Below, piece after piece: positions 51,013 to 58,832 of a DNA stretch of 64,000 nt. The notes beneath the pieces are model-generated. The model saw only the letters and a list, made by a program, of their open reading frames with translations, had not been told where the DNA came from and did no database searches. Made by a program: the position numbers and the translations under genes. Numbering within the stretch: position 1 is the first letter of the stretch; every line of letters begins with the position of its first letter. This stretch comes from Sphaerisporangium viridialbum (lineage in GTDB: Bacteria; Actinomycetota; Actinomycetes; Streptosporangiales; Streptosporangiaceae): NCBI RefSeq assembly GCF_049674955.1, contig NZ_CP187232.1:3410001-3474000 (forward strand), written 5' to 3'.

Positions 51013-52451
51013 CCATGACCGTCACCACTCGGGGGACCCTGCCTTCATATCTGACGGAGGGACGGGCGGTCTTCCCCGAAGGCTTCATATGGGGCGCCGC
51101 CACGGCGTCCTACCAGATCGAGGGGGCCGCCAGGGACGACGGCCGCGGCCCCTCGGTCTGGGACACCTTCTCCCGCACGCCGGGCAAGGTCGCCTTCGGG
51201 CACACCGGCGACGTGGCCTGCGACCACTACTACCGCTACGCCGACGACGTGCGGCTGATGAGCGACCTCGGCCTCGGCGCCTACCGGTTCTCCATCGCGT
51301 GGCCGCGCGTGCAGCCGGACGGGTCCGGGCCGATCAACACCCGGGGGCTCGACTTCTACGACCGGCTCGTCGACGAGCTGGCCGGCGCCGGCATCACGCC
51401 GTACGTCACCCTCTACCACTGGGACCTGCCCCAGACGCTGGAGGACCGCGGCGGCTGGACCAACAGGGACACCGCGTACCGGCTCGCCGACTACGCCGCC
51501 GCCGTCCACGCCCGCCTGGGCGACCGGGTGCGCAACTGGGCCACGCTGAACGAGCCCTGGGTGCAGGCCTTCCTCGGGTACGGCTCCGGTGTGCACGCGC
51601 CCGGACGCCAGGACCCCGCGTCCGCGCTGATCGCCTCGCACCACTTCCTGCTCGGCCACGGCCTGGCCACCCAGGCGCTCCGCACGGCAGGGGCGGAGGA
51701 GATCATGCTGGTCATCAACTCCTCGCCCGTGCTCACCCCGGCGCAGGGCAACGACCCCGCCGCCGAGATCTCGGAGGCCGACGCCGAGGCGGTGAACCGC
51801 GTCGACTGCCTGCTCAACCGGCAGATCCTCGACCCCGTGCTGCGCGGGAGCTACCCGGCCGAGGTGCTGGCGATCGTCGAGCGGATCGCCGGGCTCGACC
51901 ACATCCACGACGACGACCTCGGCGACATCCACCAGCGCACCGACGTCATCGGCGTCAACTACTACAACCCGTGCATCGTGCGGTCGAGCCCGGGAGAGCC
52001 CGCCAACCCCGCGTGGCCCGGCACGGAGGACATCCTGTTCCCCGCCCTCGACGCCCCGAAGACCGCCATGGAGTGGCCGATCGTCCCCACGGGACTGTCG
52101 CGCCTGCTGCTGCGCCTGTCGCACGACTACCCCGAGGTCGGCCTGATGGTCACCGAGAACGGCGCCGCCTTCGACGACGTGGTGACCAGGACCGAGGCGG
52201 GGGAGCGGGTCCACGACGCCGACCGCACCGCCTACCTCGACTCGCACCTGCGTGCCGTGCACGCCGCCATCGAGGGCGGGGCCGACCTCCGCGGCTACCT
52301 GGTGTGGTCGCTGCTGGACAACTTCGAGTGGGCCGAGGGCTACCACCGCAGGTTCGGCATCGTCCACATCGACTTCGCCACCCAGCGGCGGCTCCTCAAG
52401 GACAGCGCGGAGTGGTACCGCGGAGTCATCAGGGAGAATGGGCTGGCATGA
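51009..52451 (+). CDS. GH1 beta-glucosidase (BglC-like)
   Basis: 480 residues from ATG 51009 (4-bp overlap; ATG 51015 also possible). No signal peptide, so cytoplasmic. The GH1 N-terminal signature FIWGAATASYQIEGA, acid/base Glu182 in ATLNEPW and nucleophile Glu383 in MVTENGAAF are present, and WSLLDNFEWAEGY binds the glucose unit. It would split imported beta-glucosides to glucose. Position between the permeases and a LacI gene matches cebEFG-bglC loci. The end overlaps the LacI start (ATGA at 52448). Confidence 0.96.
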   Translation: MTMTVTTRGTLPSYLTEGRAVFPEGFIWGAATASYQIEGAARDDGRGPSVWDTFSRTPGKVAFGHTGDVACDHYYRYADDVRLMSDLGLGAYRFSIAWPRVQPDGSGPINTRGLDFYDRLVDELAGAGITPYVTLYHWDLPQTLEDRGGWTNRDTAYRLADYAAAVHARLGDRVRNWATLNEPWVQAFLGYGSGVHAPGRQDPASALIASHHFLLGHGLATQALRTAGAEEIMLVINSSPVLTPAQGNDPAAEISEADAEAVNRVDCLLNRQILDPVLRGSYPAEVLAIVERIAGLDHIHDDDLGDIHQRTDVIGVNYYNPCIVRSSPGEPANPAWPGTEDILFPALDAPKTAMEWPIVPTGLSRLLLRLSHDYPEVGLMVTENGAAFDDVVTRTEAGERVHDADRTAYLDSHLRAVHAAIEGGADLRGYLVWSLLDNFEWAEGYHRRFGIVHIDFATQRRLLKDSAEWYRGVIRENGLA

Positions 52452-53437
52452 GACGACCCACCTTGGAGGCGGTCGCCGCCCGGGCAGGGGTGTCGAAGTC
52501 GAGCGTGTCCCGGGTGGTGAACGGAGAGGCCACGGTGACCCCGGAGATCCGCGACCTGGTGATCCGGGCCGTGAGAGAGCTGGGGTACGTGCCGAACGGC
52601 GCGGCCAGGAGTCTCGCGACCCAGCGCACCAGCGCGGTCGCGGTGATCGTCTCCGACCCCCCCAAGGGGCTCGTGTCAGACGATCCGATGTTCTCCGCGG
52701 TCCTCCGCACGGTGAGCCGCGAGCTGGAGGCGGCGGGCAAGCAGGTCACCCTCATGCTCGCCGGGTCGCCTGAGAGCCAGCTCCGGGTGGAGCAGTTCGT
52801 GGCCGCCGGGCACGTGGCGGGGGTCATGCTCGTGTCGATGCACGGCGCCGACCCCCTCCCGGGTTCCCTGGCGCGCATGGGCGTCCCCATGGTGTCGCAC
52901 GGCAAGTCCGTCGCCGGGGTGCCGTACGTCGACAACGACAACCTCGGCGGCGCGACGTCGGCGGTCAAGCACCTGCTGGACCTCGGACGGCGGCGCATCG
53001 CCACGATCACCGGCCCGCTCGACATGGTGGCCTCGCAGGACCGTCTCACGGGCTACCGTGAGACCCTGCGGGACACCGGCCGCCGGTCGATCGTCGCCAT
53101 CGGCGACTTCACCCGCGTCTCCGGCGCCGAGGGCATGCGCCAGCTCCTCGACGACGACCCGGCGCTGGACGCGGTCTTCGCGGCCAACGACCTGATGGCC
53201 ATCGGCGCCCTGCGCGCCCTGCGCGAGGCGGGGCGGCGGGTGCCCGACGACGTGGCGGTGGTGGGCTTCGACGACATCGAGGCCGCGTCGTACACCACGC
53301 CGCCGCTGACCACCGTGCGAAGCCCCATGCAAGACCAGGCCCTCGCCACGGCGAGGCTGCTGCTCGGCCTGTTCGAAGGCGGGTCCGGCGACCCGGTCAT
53401 CATGCCCAACGAACTGGTGATCAGGGAGTCGGCGTAA
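52448..53437 (+). CDS. LacI-family repressor, CebR-like (first copy)
   Basis: 329 residues from ATG 52448. HTH TLEAVAARAGVSKSSVSRVV, hinge YVPNGAARSLATQRT, sugar-binding core with VPYVDNDNLGGA and VVGFDDIEAASYTTPPLTTV. It is the fifth gene of the ceb-like operon, unlike Streptomyces cebR, which is usually transcribed separately. It probably binds the class B boxes and is released by an imported disaccharide. The following gene encodes a close paralogue. Confidence 0.93.
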   Translation: MRRPTLEAVAARAGVSKSSVSRVVNGEATVTPEIRDLVIRAVRELGYVPNGAARSLATQRTSAVAVIVSDPPKGLVSDDPMFSAVLRTVSRELEAAGKQVTLMLAGSPESQLRVEQFVAAGHVAGVMLVSMHGADPLPGSLARMGVPMVSHGKSVAGVPYVDNDNLGGATSAVKHLLDLGRRRIATITGPLDMVASQDRLTGYRETLRDTGRRSIVAIGDFTRVSGAEGMRQLLDDDPALDAVFAANDLMAIGALRALREAGRRVPDDVAVVGFDDIEAASYTTPPLTTVRSPMQDQALATARLLLGLFEGGSGDPVIMPNELVIRESA

Positions 53438-53462
53438 TCACTTCATCGTGGAGGGCACTGGT

Positions 53463-54458
53463 ATGAGACGACCGACTCTCGAGGCCGTGGCGGCACGGGC
53501 GGGAGTGTCCCGTGCCACGGTCTCCCGGGTGGTCAACGGAGGGACGACCGTCACGGCGGAGCTCCGCGAGGCGGTGATGCGGGCGGTCGACGAGATGGGC
53601 TACGTGCCGAACCTCGCGGCGCGCAGCCTGGTCACCCAGCGGACCGACTCGATCGCGCTGGTGGTCTCAGAACCGCCGACGAGGGTCTTCTCCGACGACC
53701 CGATGTTCTCGACGGTCATCCGCTCCGCGAGCGCGGAGCTGGAGGCCGCCGACAAGCAGGTCATCCTGATGCTCGCGGGCACCCCGACGAGCCACGCGCG
53801 CGTGGAGCGTTACCTCACGGGCGGGCACGTCGACGGCGTCATGCTGATCTCGATGCACGGCGCCGACCCGCTCCCCGCCGCGATCATGCGCATGCGGGTC
53901 CCCGTGGTCTCGTACGGCAGGCCCGCCGTCAACGTCAACCTGCCCTACGTCGACAACGACAACGTGGGCGGCGCCGAGGCGGCCGTGCGCCACCTGCTCG
54001 ACCGGGGGCGGCGGCGCATCGCCACGATCGCCGGGCCGCCCGACATGATCGGAGGCCAGGACCGGCTGGCCGGCTACCGCTCGGTCCTGCAGGGCTCCGA
54101 CCGGCGCTCGATCGTCGCGATAGGCGACTTCACCCGCGAGTCGGGGGCGATCGCCATGAGGCAGCTCCTGGAGGACGATCCCGGGCTCGACGCCGTGTTC
54201 ATCGCCAACGACCTGATGGCGATCGGCGCCCTCCAGGCGCTGCGGCAGGCCGGGCGGCGGGTGCCCGAGGACGTCGCCGTGGTCGGGTTCGACGACATCG
54301 AGGCCGCTTCGTACACCGAGCCCCCGCTGACGACGGTCCGCCAGCCCTTCCGCGAGCAGGCGGCGGCCATGGTGCGGCTGCTGCTCCGCCTCCTCGAAGG
54401 CGGCCCCGCCGATCCCGTGGTCCTGCCCACCGAGCTGATCGTCCGCGAGTCCGCGTAG
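53463..54458 (+). CDS. LacI-family repressor, CebR-like (second copy)
   Basis: 331 residues; ATG 53463 lies about 7 bases after GGAGGG. HTH TLEAVAARAGVSRATVSRVV, hinge YVPNLAARSLVTQRT, core VNLPYVDNDNVGGAEAAV and VVGFDDIEAASYTEPPLTTV. It is similar along its entire length to the 52448 protein, so this is a tandem duplication. The recognition helix differs (SRATVS against SKSSVS), which could separate operator or ligand preferences; heterodimers are also possible. Last gene of the operon, followed by a double hairpin. Confidence 0.93.
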   Translation: MRRPTLEAVAARAGVSRATVSRVVNGGTTVTAELREAVMRAVDEMGYVPNLAARSLVTQRTDSIALVVSEPPTRVFSDDPMFSTVIRSASAELEAADKQVILMLAGTPTSHARVERYLTGGHVDGVMLISMHGADPLPAAIMRMRVPVVSYGRPAVNVNLPYVDNDNVGGAEAAVRHLLDRGRRRIATIAGPPDMIGGQDRLAGYRSVLQGSDRRSIVAIGDFTRESGAIAMRQLLEDDPGLDAVFIANDLMAIGALQALRQAGRRVPEDVAVVGFDDIEAASYTEPPLTTVRQPFREQAAAMVRLLLRLLEGGPADPVVLPTELIVRESA

Positions 54459-54468
54459 ACGCGGCGCC

Positions 54469-54516
54469 ACGCCGCCCGCCATAAGGCCCGCATAAAACGG
54501 GCCCGGCGGGCGGCGT
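54469..54516 (+). terminator. Nested-hairpin terminator of the ceb-like operon
   Basis: Outer 12-bp stem (54469-54480 with 54505-54516) enclosing a 6-bp stem (54485-54490 with 54498-54503). Confidence 0.75.
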
Positions 54517-54625
54517 TCGCGCGTTCAGGGGGCCTCTCGGCGCCGCTCGCGCACACGTCCGGGACCGCGCCCCTCCCACGGGCGAGCCGTGACGGCCGTC
54601 CCAGCTTCCGACAACTTCGATAGTC

Positions 54626-54654
54626 TTGACAAAAAAAGTGTTCGGTGCGACCGT
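54626..54654 (+). promoter_or_regulatory. Probable promoter of the SRPBCC gene
   Basis: TTGACA (54626-54631) followed by a run of seven As; a weak -10 candidate GACCGT lies 17 bases on (54649-54654). Confidence 0.45.
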
Positions 54655-54730
54655 TGGGTCATGGCCAGGCGGCGGGGATCGAGACCGGCGCCGGGCCGGC
54701 ACATCGGAGACGAGGGCAAGGAGTTGCGCG

Positions 54731-55471
54731 ATGACTCACGCATTCGAGCTGCGCAAGGAAATCGAACTGCGGGCGACCGCGGAAGAGGTCTGGGACGCGG
54801 TCGCCACCGGACCGGGCCTGAACTCCTGGTACATGGGGCGCAACGAGATCGAGCCCCGCGAGGGCGGCAGGGTCAGGCAGTTCTTCGGCGACTTCCCGTC
54901 CGACGCCACCATCACCGCCTGGGAACCGAACAGGCGCTACGCCTTTCGCAGCGGCGAGGGCGAGGGCGGCACGTTCATGGCTTTGGAGTATCGGATCGAA
55001 GGACGCGCGCAGGGCGGCGCGGTGCTGCGCATCGTGCACAACGGCGTCCTCGGCGAAGGCTGGGAGGCCGAGTTGGACGCATTGCACAGAGGCTGGGACA
55101 TGTACCTGCACACGCTGGACCAGTACCTCACCCATTTCCCGGGAAAGTTCGCGCTCGTCGTCTTCGGCGCCCGTCCGGGCGAGGACGCCGGCGAGCCGGT
55201 GTGGCGCCTGCTGGAGCGCGGGCTCGGCATCGAGCGCGAGGTCGTGCAGGGCGACCGGGTGCGGCTGACCCCGGAGGGCTTCGAGCCCATCGAGGGGGTC
55301 GCCGACTACGTGGCCCCGGGCTTTCTCGGGGTGCGCACCGGTGACGGGCTGTACCGGTTCATCTGCCTGCAGGACACCGTGGTCATCGGGCACCACCTCT
55401 TCGCCGACGAAGCCGACCCCAAGGAGGCCGAGCAGGCCTGGGAGGACTGGCTCGGCAAGCTGTTCGCCTAG
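54731..55471 (+). CDS. SRPBCC (AHSA1-like) domain protein
   Basis: 246 residues from ATG 54731 behind AAGGAG. The START-like ligand-binding fold shows FELRKEIELRATAEEVWDAV, LNSWYMGRNEIEPREGG and WDMYLHTLDQYLTHF. The C-terminal 90 residues (about 150-246) form a second, unclassified segment. The family binds hydrophobic ligands or acts as a stress protein; ArsR partners are common, but none is adjacent. Function not assigned. Ends in a hairpin at 55513. Confidence 0.85.
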   Translation: MTHAFELRKEIELRATAEEVWDAVATGPGLNSWYMGRNEIEPREGGRVRQFFGDFPSDATITAWEPNRRYAFRSGEGEGGTFMALEYRIEGRAQGGAVLRIVHNGVLGEGWEAELDALHRGWDMYLHTLDQYLTHFPGKFALVVFGARPGEDAGEPVWRLLERGLGIEREVVQGDRVRLTPEGFEPIEGVADYVAPGFLGVRTGDGLYRFICLQDTVVIGHHLFADEADPKEAEQAWEDWLGKLFA

Positions 55472-55512
55472 GCCGCCCTCAGCCCCGTCTCCGAGGTCTC
55501 CGGAGGCGCCGC

Positions 55513-55559
55513 ACAGGACGACGGCCCGTCCGGCCCACCCGAAAGGGCCGCCGTCCTGT
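55513..55559 (+). terminator. Terminator hairpin after the SRPBCC gene
   Basis: A 15-bp stem with one mismatch (55513-55527 with 55545-55559). Confidence 0.65.
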
Positions 55560-55681
55560 CAGCGCCGCGAGGTCGCGGGAAGCCGCCGGCGGCACGCGAC
55601 TCGCCATACCTGGTAAGCCGTGAATCCCGCCGAGTTGTTTGTCCGAGAACAAATGCACAGCCCCAGGAAAGAGAAAGAGAA

Positions 55682-55798
55682 ATGACGAACTCGACCGTGC
55701 GCGCCGATCTGTCCGGCCCGATCATCCCGGCCCCCATCTCCGGTACCATCGGCATAGGCGGCCACGGGAAGAGGACCCTGGGCACCACCTGGGACTGA
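55682..55798 (+). CDS. Possible 38-residue peptide
   Basis: ATG 55682 follows the purine-rich AGGAAAGAGAAAGAGA. The peptide has an N-terminal polar half and a Pro/Gly/Ile-rich core (SGPIIPAPISGTIGIGGHG) ending in LGTTWD. No cysteine and no signal peptide. The next ORF begins 10 bases after its stop. An inverted repeat TTTGT-N6-ACAAA (55638-55653) lies upstream and could be an operator. The segment is less GC-rich than its neighbours. A leader-type precursor is conceivable, but no modifying enzyme is nearby. Uncertain call. Confidence 0.4.
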   Translation: MTNSTVRADLSGPIIPAPISGTIGIGGHGKRTLGTTWD

Positions 55799-55808
55799 AT
55801 GAGGACGG

Positions 55809-56096
55809 GTGACGATGCTGGTCGAGTTGACGATGCACCGCACCACCACTTCGCAGGCATCGGCCAATTCCCCGATCGACGGAATACGCATATTGGCACT
55901 CCTGCCCGAAAAATGGCATAAAGACCTCAGACAGGGCAATGGAGACATCGTCATCCGTGTCGACACCGCTGACGACACCACCAGCGCCCAGATCCAGGCC
56001 ACGGTCAACGCGGCTCTCGCCGATCCGGCGATCAGCCACTGGGAGCTTCGCGCCTGCCAGACCCTGACGACCGGATCCTCGGAAGAAGGCCCGTGA
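55809..56096 (+). CDS. Small hypothetical protein
   Basis: 95 residues from GTG 55809 behind ATGAGGACGG. It has no signal peptide and no recognised domain: a short N-terminus, IRILALLPEKWHKDLRQGNG, a strand DIVIRVDTADDTTSAQIQA and a helix VNAALADPAISHWEL. The coding look is moderate, and lower GC in its first half differs from the surroundings. It probably forms a unit with the 38-residue ORF upstream. Confidence 0.5.
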   Translation: MTMLVELTMHRTTTSQASANSPIDGIRILALLPEKWHKDLRQGNGDIVIRVDTADDTTSAQIQATVNAALADPAISHWELRACQTLTTGSSEEGP

Positions 56097-56206
56097 CCGC
56101 CCGCCGGAGATTTCTTCCCCGCGGATGTCGAGGACGCGCCGCCGGCTCCGACCCAGGTATGTGAGGCGCCCGCAGAGGGCGCCCTGACCTTTGAGGAGCA
56201 CGAGCC

Positions 56207-56569
56207 GTGAAGTACATGCTGATGATCTACATGAACACCGCCACCTGGGACTCCCTGTCGGAGCAGCAGCGCGAGGAGGTGTTCGCCGGTCACGACGCGT
56301 TCATCAAGGCGATCACCGAGTCCGGCGAGATGGTCGGCACCGAGGCGCTGGCCAACCCCGCGACCAGCGTGACCGTGCGGGTGCGCGGCGGGGTCACCGA
56401 GGCGACGGACGGGCCGTACGCCGAGGCCAAGGAGTTCTTCTGCGGCTACTACCTGGTCGACTGCGAGAGCAGGGAGCGCGCCGTCGAGCTCGCCGCCCGC
56501 ATCCCGGACGCGCGGTACACCGGCATCGAGGTGCGGCCCCTCATGGGCGACGGGGGAGCGGACGCCTGA
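56207..56569 (+). CDS. YCII-related domain protein
   Basis: 120 residues from GTG 56207 behind GAGGAG. It has the DGPF/YCII fold: KYMLMIYMNTATWDSL, GTEALANPATSVTVRVRGG, TDGPYAEAKEFFCGYYLVDC and ARYTGIEVRPL. In actinomycetes such proteins often accompany ECF sigma factors, but none is adjacent. The enzymatic role is unknown. Ended by a 16-bp terminator. Confidence 0.9.
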   Translation: MKYMLMIYMNTATWDSLSEQQREEVFAGHDAFIKAITESGEMVGTEALANPATSVTVRVRGGVTEATDGPYAEAKEFFCGYYLVDCESRERAVELAARIPDARYTGIEVRPLMGDGGADA

Positions 56570-56597
56570 GCCCGCGCGGCCGGCCCGCGGGGCGGCG

Positions 56598-56632
56598 GAG
56601 GGCCGGGACACGAGGATCGTGTCCCGGCCCTC
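56598..56632 (+). terminator. Terminator hairpin after the YCII gene
   Basis: A 16-bp perfect stem (56598-56613 with 56617-56632), loop GGA. The 56633-57016 gap beyond it holds two operators and one promoter and no convincing gene. Confidence 0.75.
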
Positions 56633-56852
56633 GCCATGTGCGGGCAGTCCGCGTCCCGCGCGACGCGCAGGAAGATCATGAAGAACGCGCTCCCTCATCC
56701 GGGGCGTCCCGTGCACATCTTCCGTATTGCGCTGAGCAAGATCTTTTGGCTGGCCGTGCGAGGAACGATCAAGCGAACCCGAGAAACCGCTCCCTGGAAA
56801 CGTCCCACGTTCGCGCAGCTCAATGGGCGTTGTTTCGTTACAAACGGATCTT

Positions 56853-56868
56853 CAGGGAGCGCTCCCTG
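56853..56868. promoter_or_regulatory. CebR-like operator, class B, upstream copy
   Basis: CAGGGAGCGCTCCCTG, a perfect 16-bp palindrome with the class B core, centred 110 bp upstream of the 56965 site. Confidence 0.85.
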
Positions 56869-56927
56869 GAACGCACCCCCGGTTGCCGCATCGTGTGCGT
56901 CACGTTTCCAGTGGGTTAATTAGGCCC

Positions 56928-56956
56928 TTGACAGGCATTGTCGGAGGAGACACTCT
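56928..56956 (+). promoter_or_regulatory. Promoter of the double-CBM32 GH16 gene
   Basis: TTGACA (56928-56933), 17-bp spacer, CACTCT (56951-56956). Confidence 0.75.
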
Positions 56957-56964
56957 CTCGTTGA

Positions 56965-56976
56965 GAGAGCGCTCCC
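56965..56976. promoter_or_regulatory. Hybrid LacI-type operator at the GH16 promoter
   Basis: GAGAGCGCTCCC, 8 bases after the -10 box. Same hybrid as at 47587. Confidence 0.75.
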
Positions 56977-57016
56977 CGAGCCCCTGTGGCACTACCCCCC
57001 ATCTTCAGGAGACGCG

Positions 57017-58765
57017 ATGCCGCCGTCCCCAAATTCTCCCCGCAACCGCTTGGCCCTGCTCATCGCCCTCGCGGTCGCCCTGATCATGTCCTGTCTGACG
57101 ATCGTTCCCGCCATGGCCGCCGACACCTTGCTGTCCCAGGGAAAGCCGGTGACCGCCTCCTCCTCGGAGAATGTGGCCTTCCCTGCCACAGCGGCCGTTG
57201 ACGGCAACGCCGGGACCCGCTGGTCGAGCGGCTTCGCCGACCCGCAGTGGATCCAGGTCGATCTGGGCGCCACCGCCACCATCACCCAGGTCGTGCTGAA
57301 CTGGGAGGCCGCCTACGGCAAGGCGTTCCAGATCCAGACCTCGGCCGACGCCGCCACCTGGACCAGCATCTACACCACCACGACCGGCGCCGGCGGCAAC
57401 CAGACCCTCGCGGTCAACGGTTCCGGCCGCTACGTGCGCATGTACGGCACCCAGCGCTCCACCCAGTATGGCTACTCGCTGTGGGAGTTCCAGGTCTTCG
57501 GGACCATCGGCGGCACCACGCCGAGCCCGACGCCGACCATCACCCCCACCGGTGACCCCGGCGGTGACAAGCTGCTGTCGTACAACAAGCCCGGCGTGGC
57601 CTCCAGCTCCCAGAGCGACGGCAACTGCTACGAGTGCACCCCCGCCAGGGCGTTCGACCGCGACCCGGCCAGCCGCTGGGCCACCAGCTCCACCACCGGC
57701 TGGGTGGACCCGGGCTGGATCTACGTGGACCTCGGCGCCACCGCGCAGATCCACAAGGTCATCCTCCAGTGGGACCCGGCCTACGCCAAGGCCTTCCAGA
57801 TCCAGGTCTCACCGGACGCGACCAACTGGACCTCCATCTACTCCACGACCACCGGCACCGGGTTCAAGCAGACCCTCACCGTGAACGGCACCGGCCGCTA
57901 CGTCCGGATGTACGGCACCCAGCGCTCCTCGGCCTATGGCTACTCGCTGTGGGAGTTCCAGGTCTGGGGCACCGGAGGCGCCCCCATCACCCCGCCGCCG
58001 CTCCCGCCCGACCCGCGCAACCCGCCGCAGCTCGTGTGGAGCGACGAGTTCAACAGCGCCGCCGGCACCAAGCCCGACCCGGCCAAGTGGGTCTCCGACT
58101 TCGGCACCGGCCAGAACGGCGAGCTGCAGTACTACACCAACAACAACAACGCCTCCACCGACGGCGCCGGCAACCTGGTGATCGAGGCCCGCAAGGAGAC
58201 CACGGCCGGAACCGCCTGCCCCGGCGGCCCCTGCCAGTACACCTCCGGGCGCATCAACACCGGCAACAAGTTCAACTTCACCTACGGCCGCGTCGAGGCC
58301 AGGATCAAGGTGCCCAAGGGCAACGGCCTGTGGCCGGCGTTCTGGATGATGGGCGCCGACTTCCTCACCGGGCGGCCCTGGCCGTACAACGGCGAGGTCG
58401 ACATCATGGAGATCCTCGGCAAGGACACCAAGACGGCCTACTCCACGATCCACGCTCCCGCCTACAACGGCGGCGGCGGCATCGGGTCGCCGTACACCCT
58501 GCCCGGCGGGGCGGACTACTCCGACGACTTCCACGTCTGGGCCGCCAACTGGGACAGCAAGGGCATCGTCTACACCCTGGACGGCCGTACGGTCTTCACC
58601 CTGGACAAGGCCCAGGTCGAGGCGACGCGTGGCCCGTGGGTCTACGACCACCCGTTCTACCTGATCCTCAACCTCGCCGTAGGCGGTGACTGGCCCGGTC
58701 CGCCGGACGCCACCACCGGGTTCCCGAAGCGGATGCTCGTCGACTACGTCCGCGTCTACCAGTAG
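57017..58765 (+). CDS. Secreted GH16 endo-glucanase with two CBM32 modules
   Basis: 582 residues from ATG 57017 behind CAGGAGA. Signal peptide (1-35), CBM32 (about 36-165), PSPTPTITPT linker, CBM32 (about 180-320), PPPLPPDPRNPP linker, GH16 (about 335-582). Catalytic motif GEVDIMEILG with Glu460, Asp462 and Glu465 intact. The second CBM32 and GH16 are very similar to those of the 45221 protein, which has one extra CBM32. Probably an extracellular endo-beta-1,3-glucanase. It heads a set with the CBM32-DUF1996 gene. Confidence 0.94.
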   Translation: MPPSPNSPRNRLALLIALAVALIMSCLTIVPAMAADTLLSQGKPVTASSSENVAFPATAAVDGNAGTRWSSGFADPQWIQVDLGATATITQVVLNWEAAYGKAFQIQTSADAATWTSIYTTTTGAGGNQTLAVNGSGRYVRMYGTQRSTQYGYSLWEFQVFGTIGGTTPSPTPTITPTGDPGGDKLLSYNKPGVASSSQSDGNCYECTPARAFDRDPASRWATSSTTGWVDPGWIYVDLGATAQIHKVILQWDPAYAKAFQIQVSPDATNWTSIYSTTTGTGFKQTLTVNGTGRYVRMYGTQRSSAYGYSLWEFQVWGTGGAPITPPPLPPDPRNPPQLVWSDEFNSAAGTKPDPAKWVSDFGTGQNGELQYYTNNNNASTDGAGNLVIEARKETTAGTACPGGPCQYTSGRINTGNKFNFTYGRVEARIKVPKGNGLWPAFWMMGADFLTGRPWPYNGEVDIMEILGKDTKTAYSTIHAPAYNGGGGIGSPYTLPGGADYSDDFHVWAANWDSKGIVYTLDGRTVFTLDKAQVEATRGPWVYDHPFYLILNLAVGGDWPGPPDATTGFPKRMLVDYVRVYQ

Positions 58766-58772
58766 GCGCACG

Positions 58773-58808
58773 GGTTCCGGCGCGGCCCCCCACGGGCCGT
58801 GCCGGACC
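58773..58808 (+). terminator. Imperfect intercistronic hairpin
   Basis: A stem of about 14 pairs with one bulge and one G-U (58773-58788 with 58794-58808), between the GH16 and DUF1996 genes. Confidence 0.45.
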
Positions 58809-58832
58809 CTCCTAACAAAGGAGACTCCCTTC

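Noticed and set aside
56636..56923. 95-codon open frame before the second GH16 gene
   Set aside because: It contains an operator, starts inside the terminator region and has no protein-like pattern.
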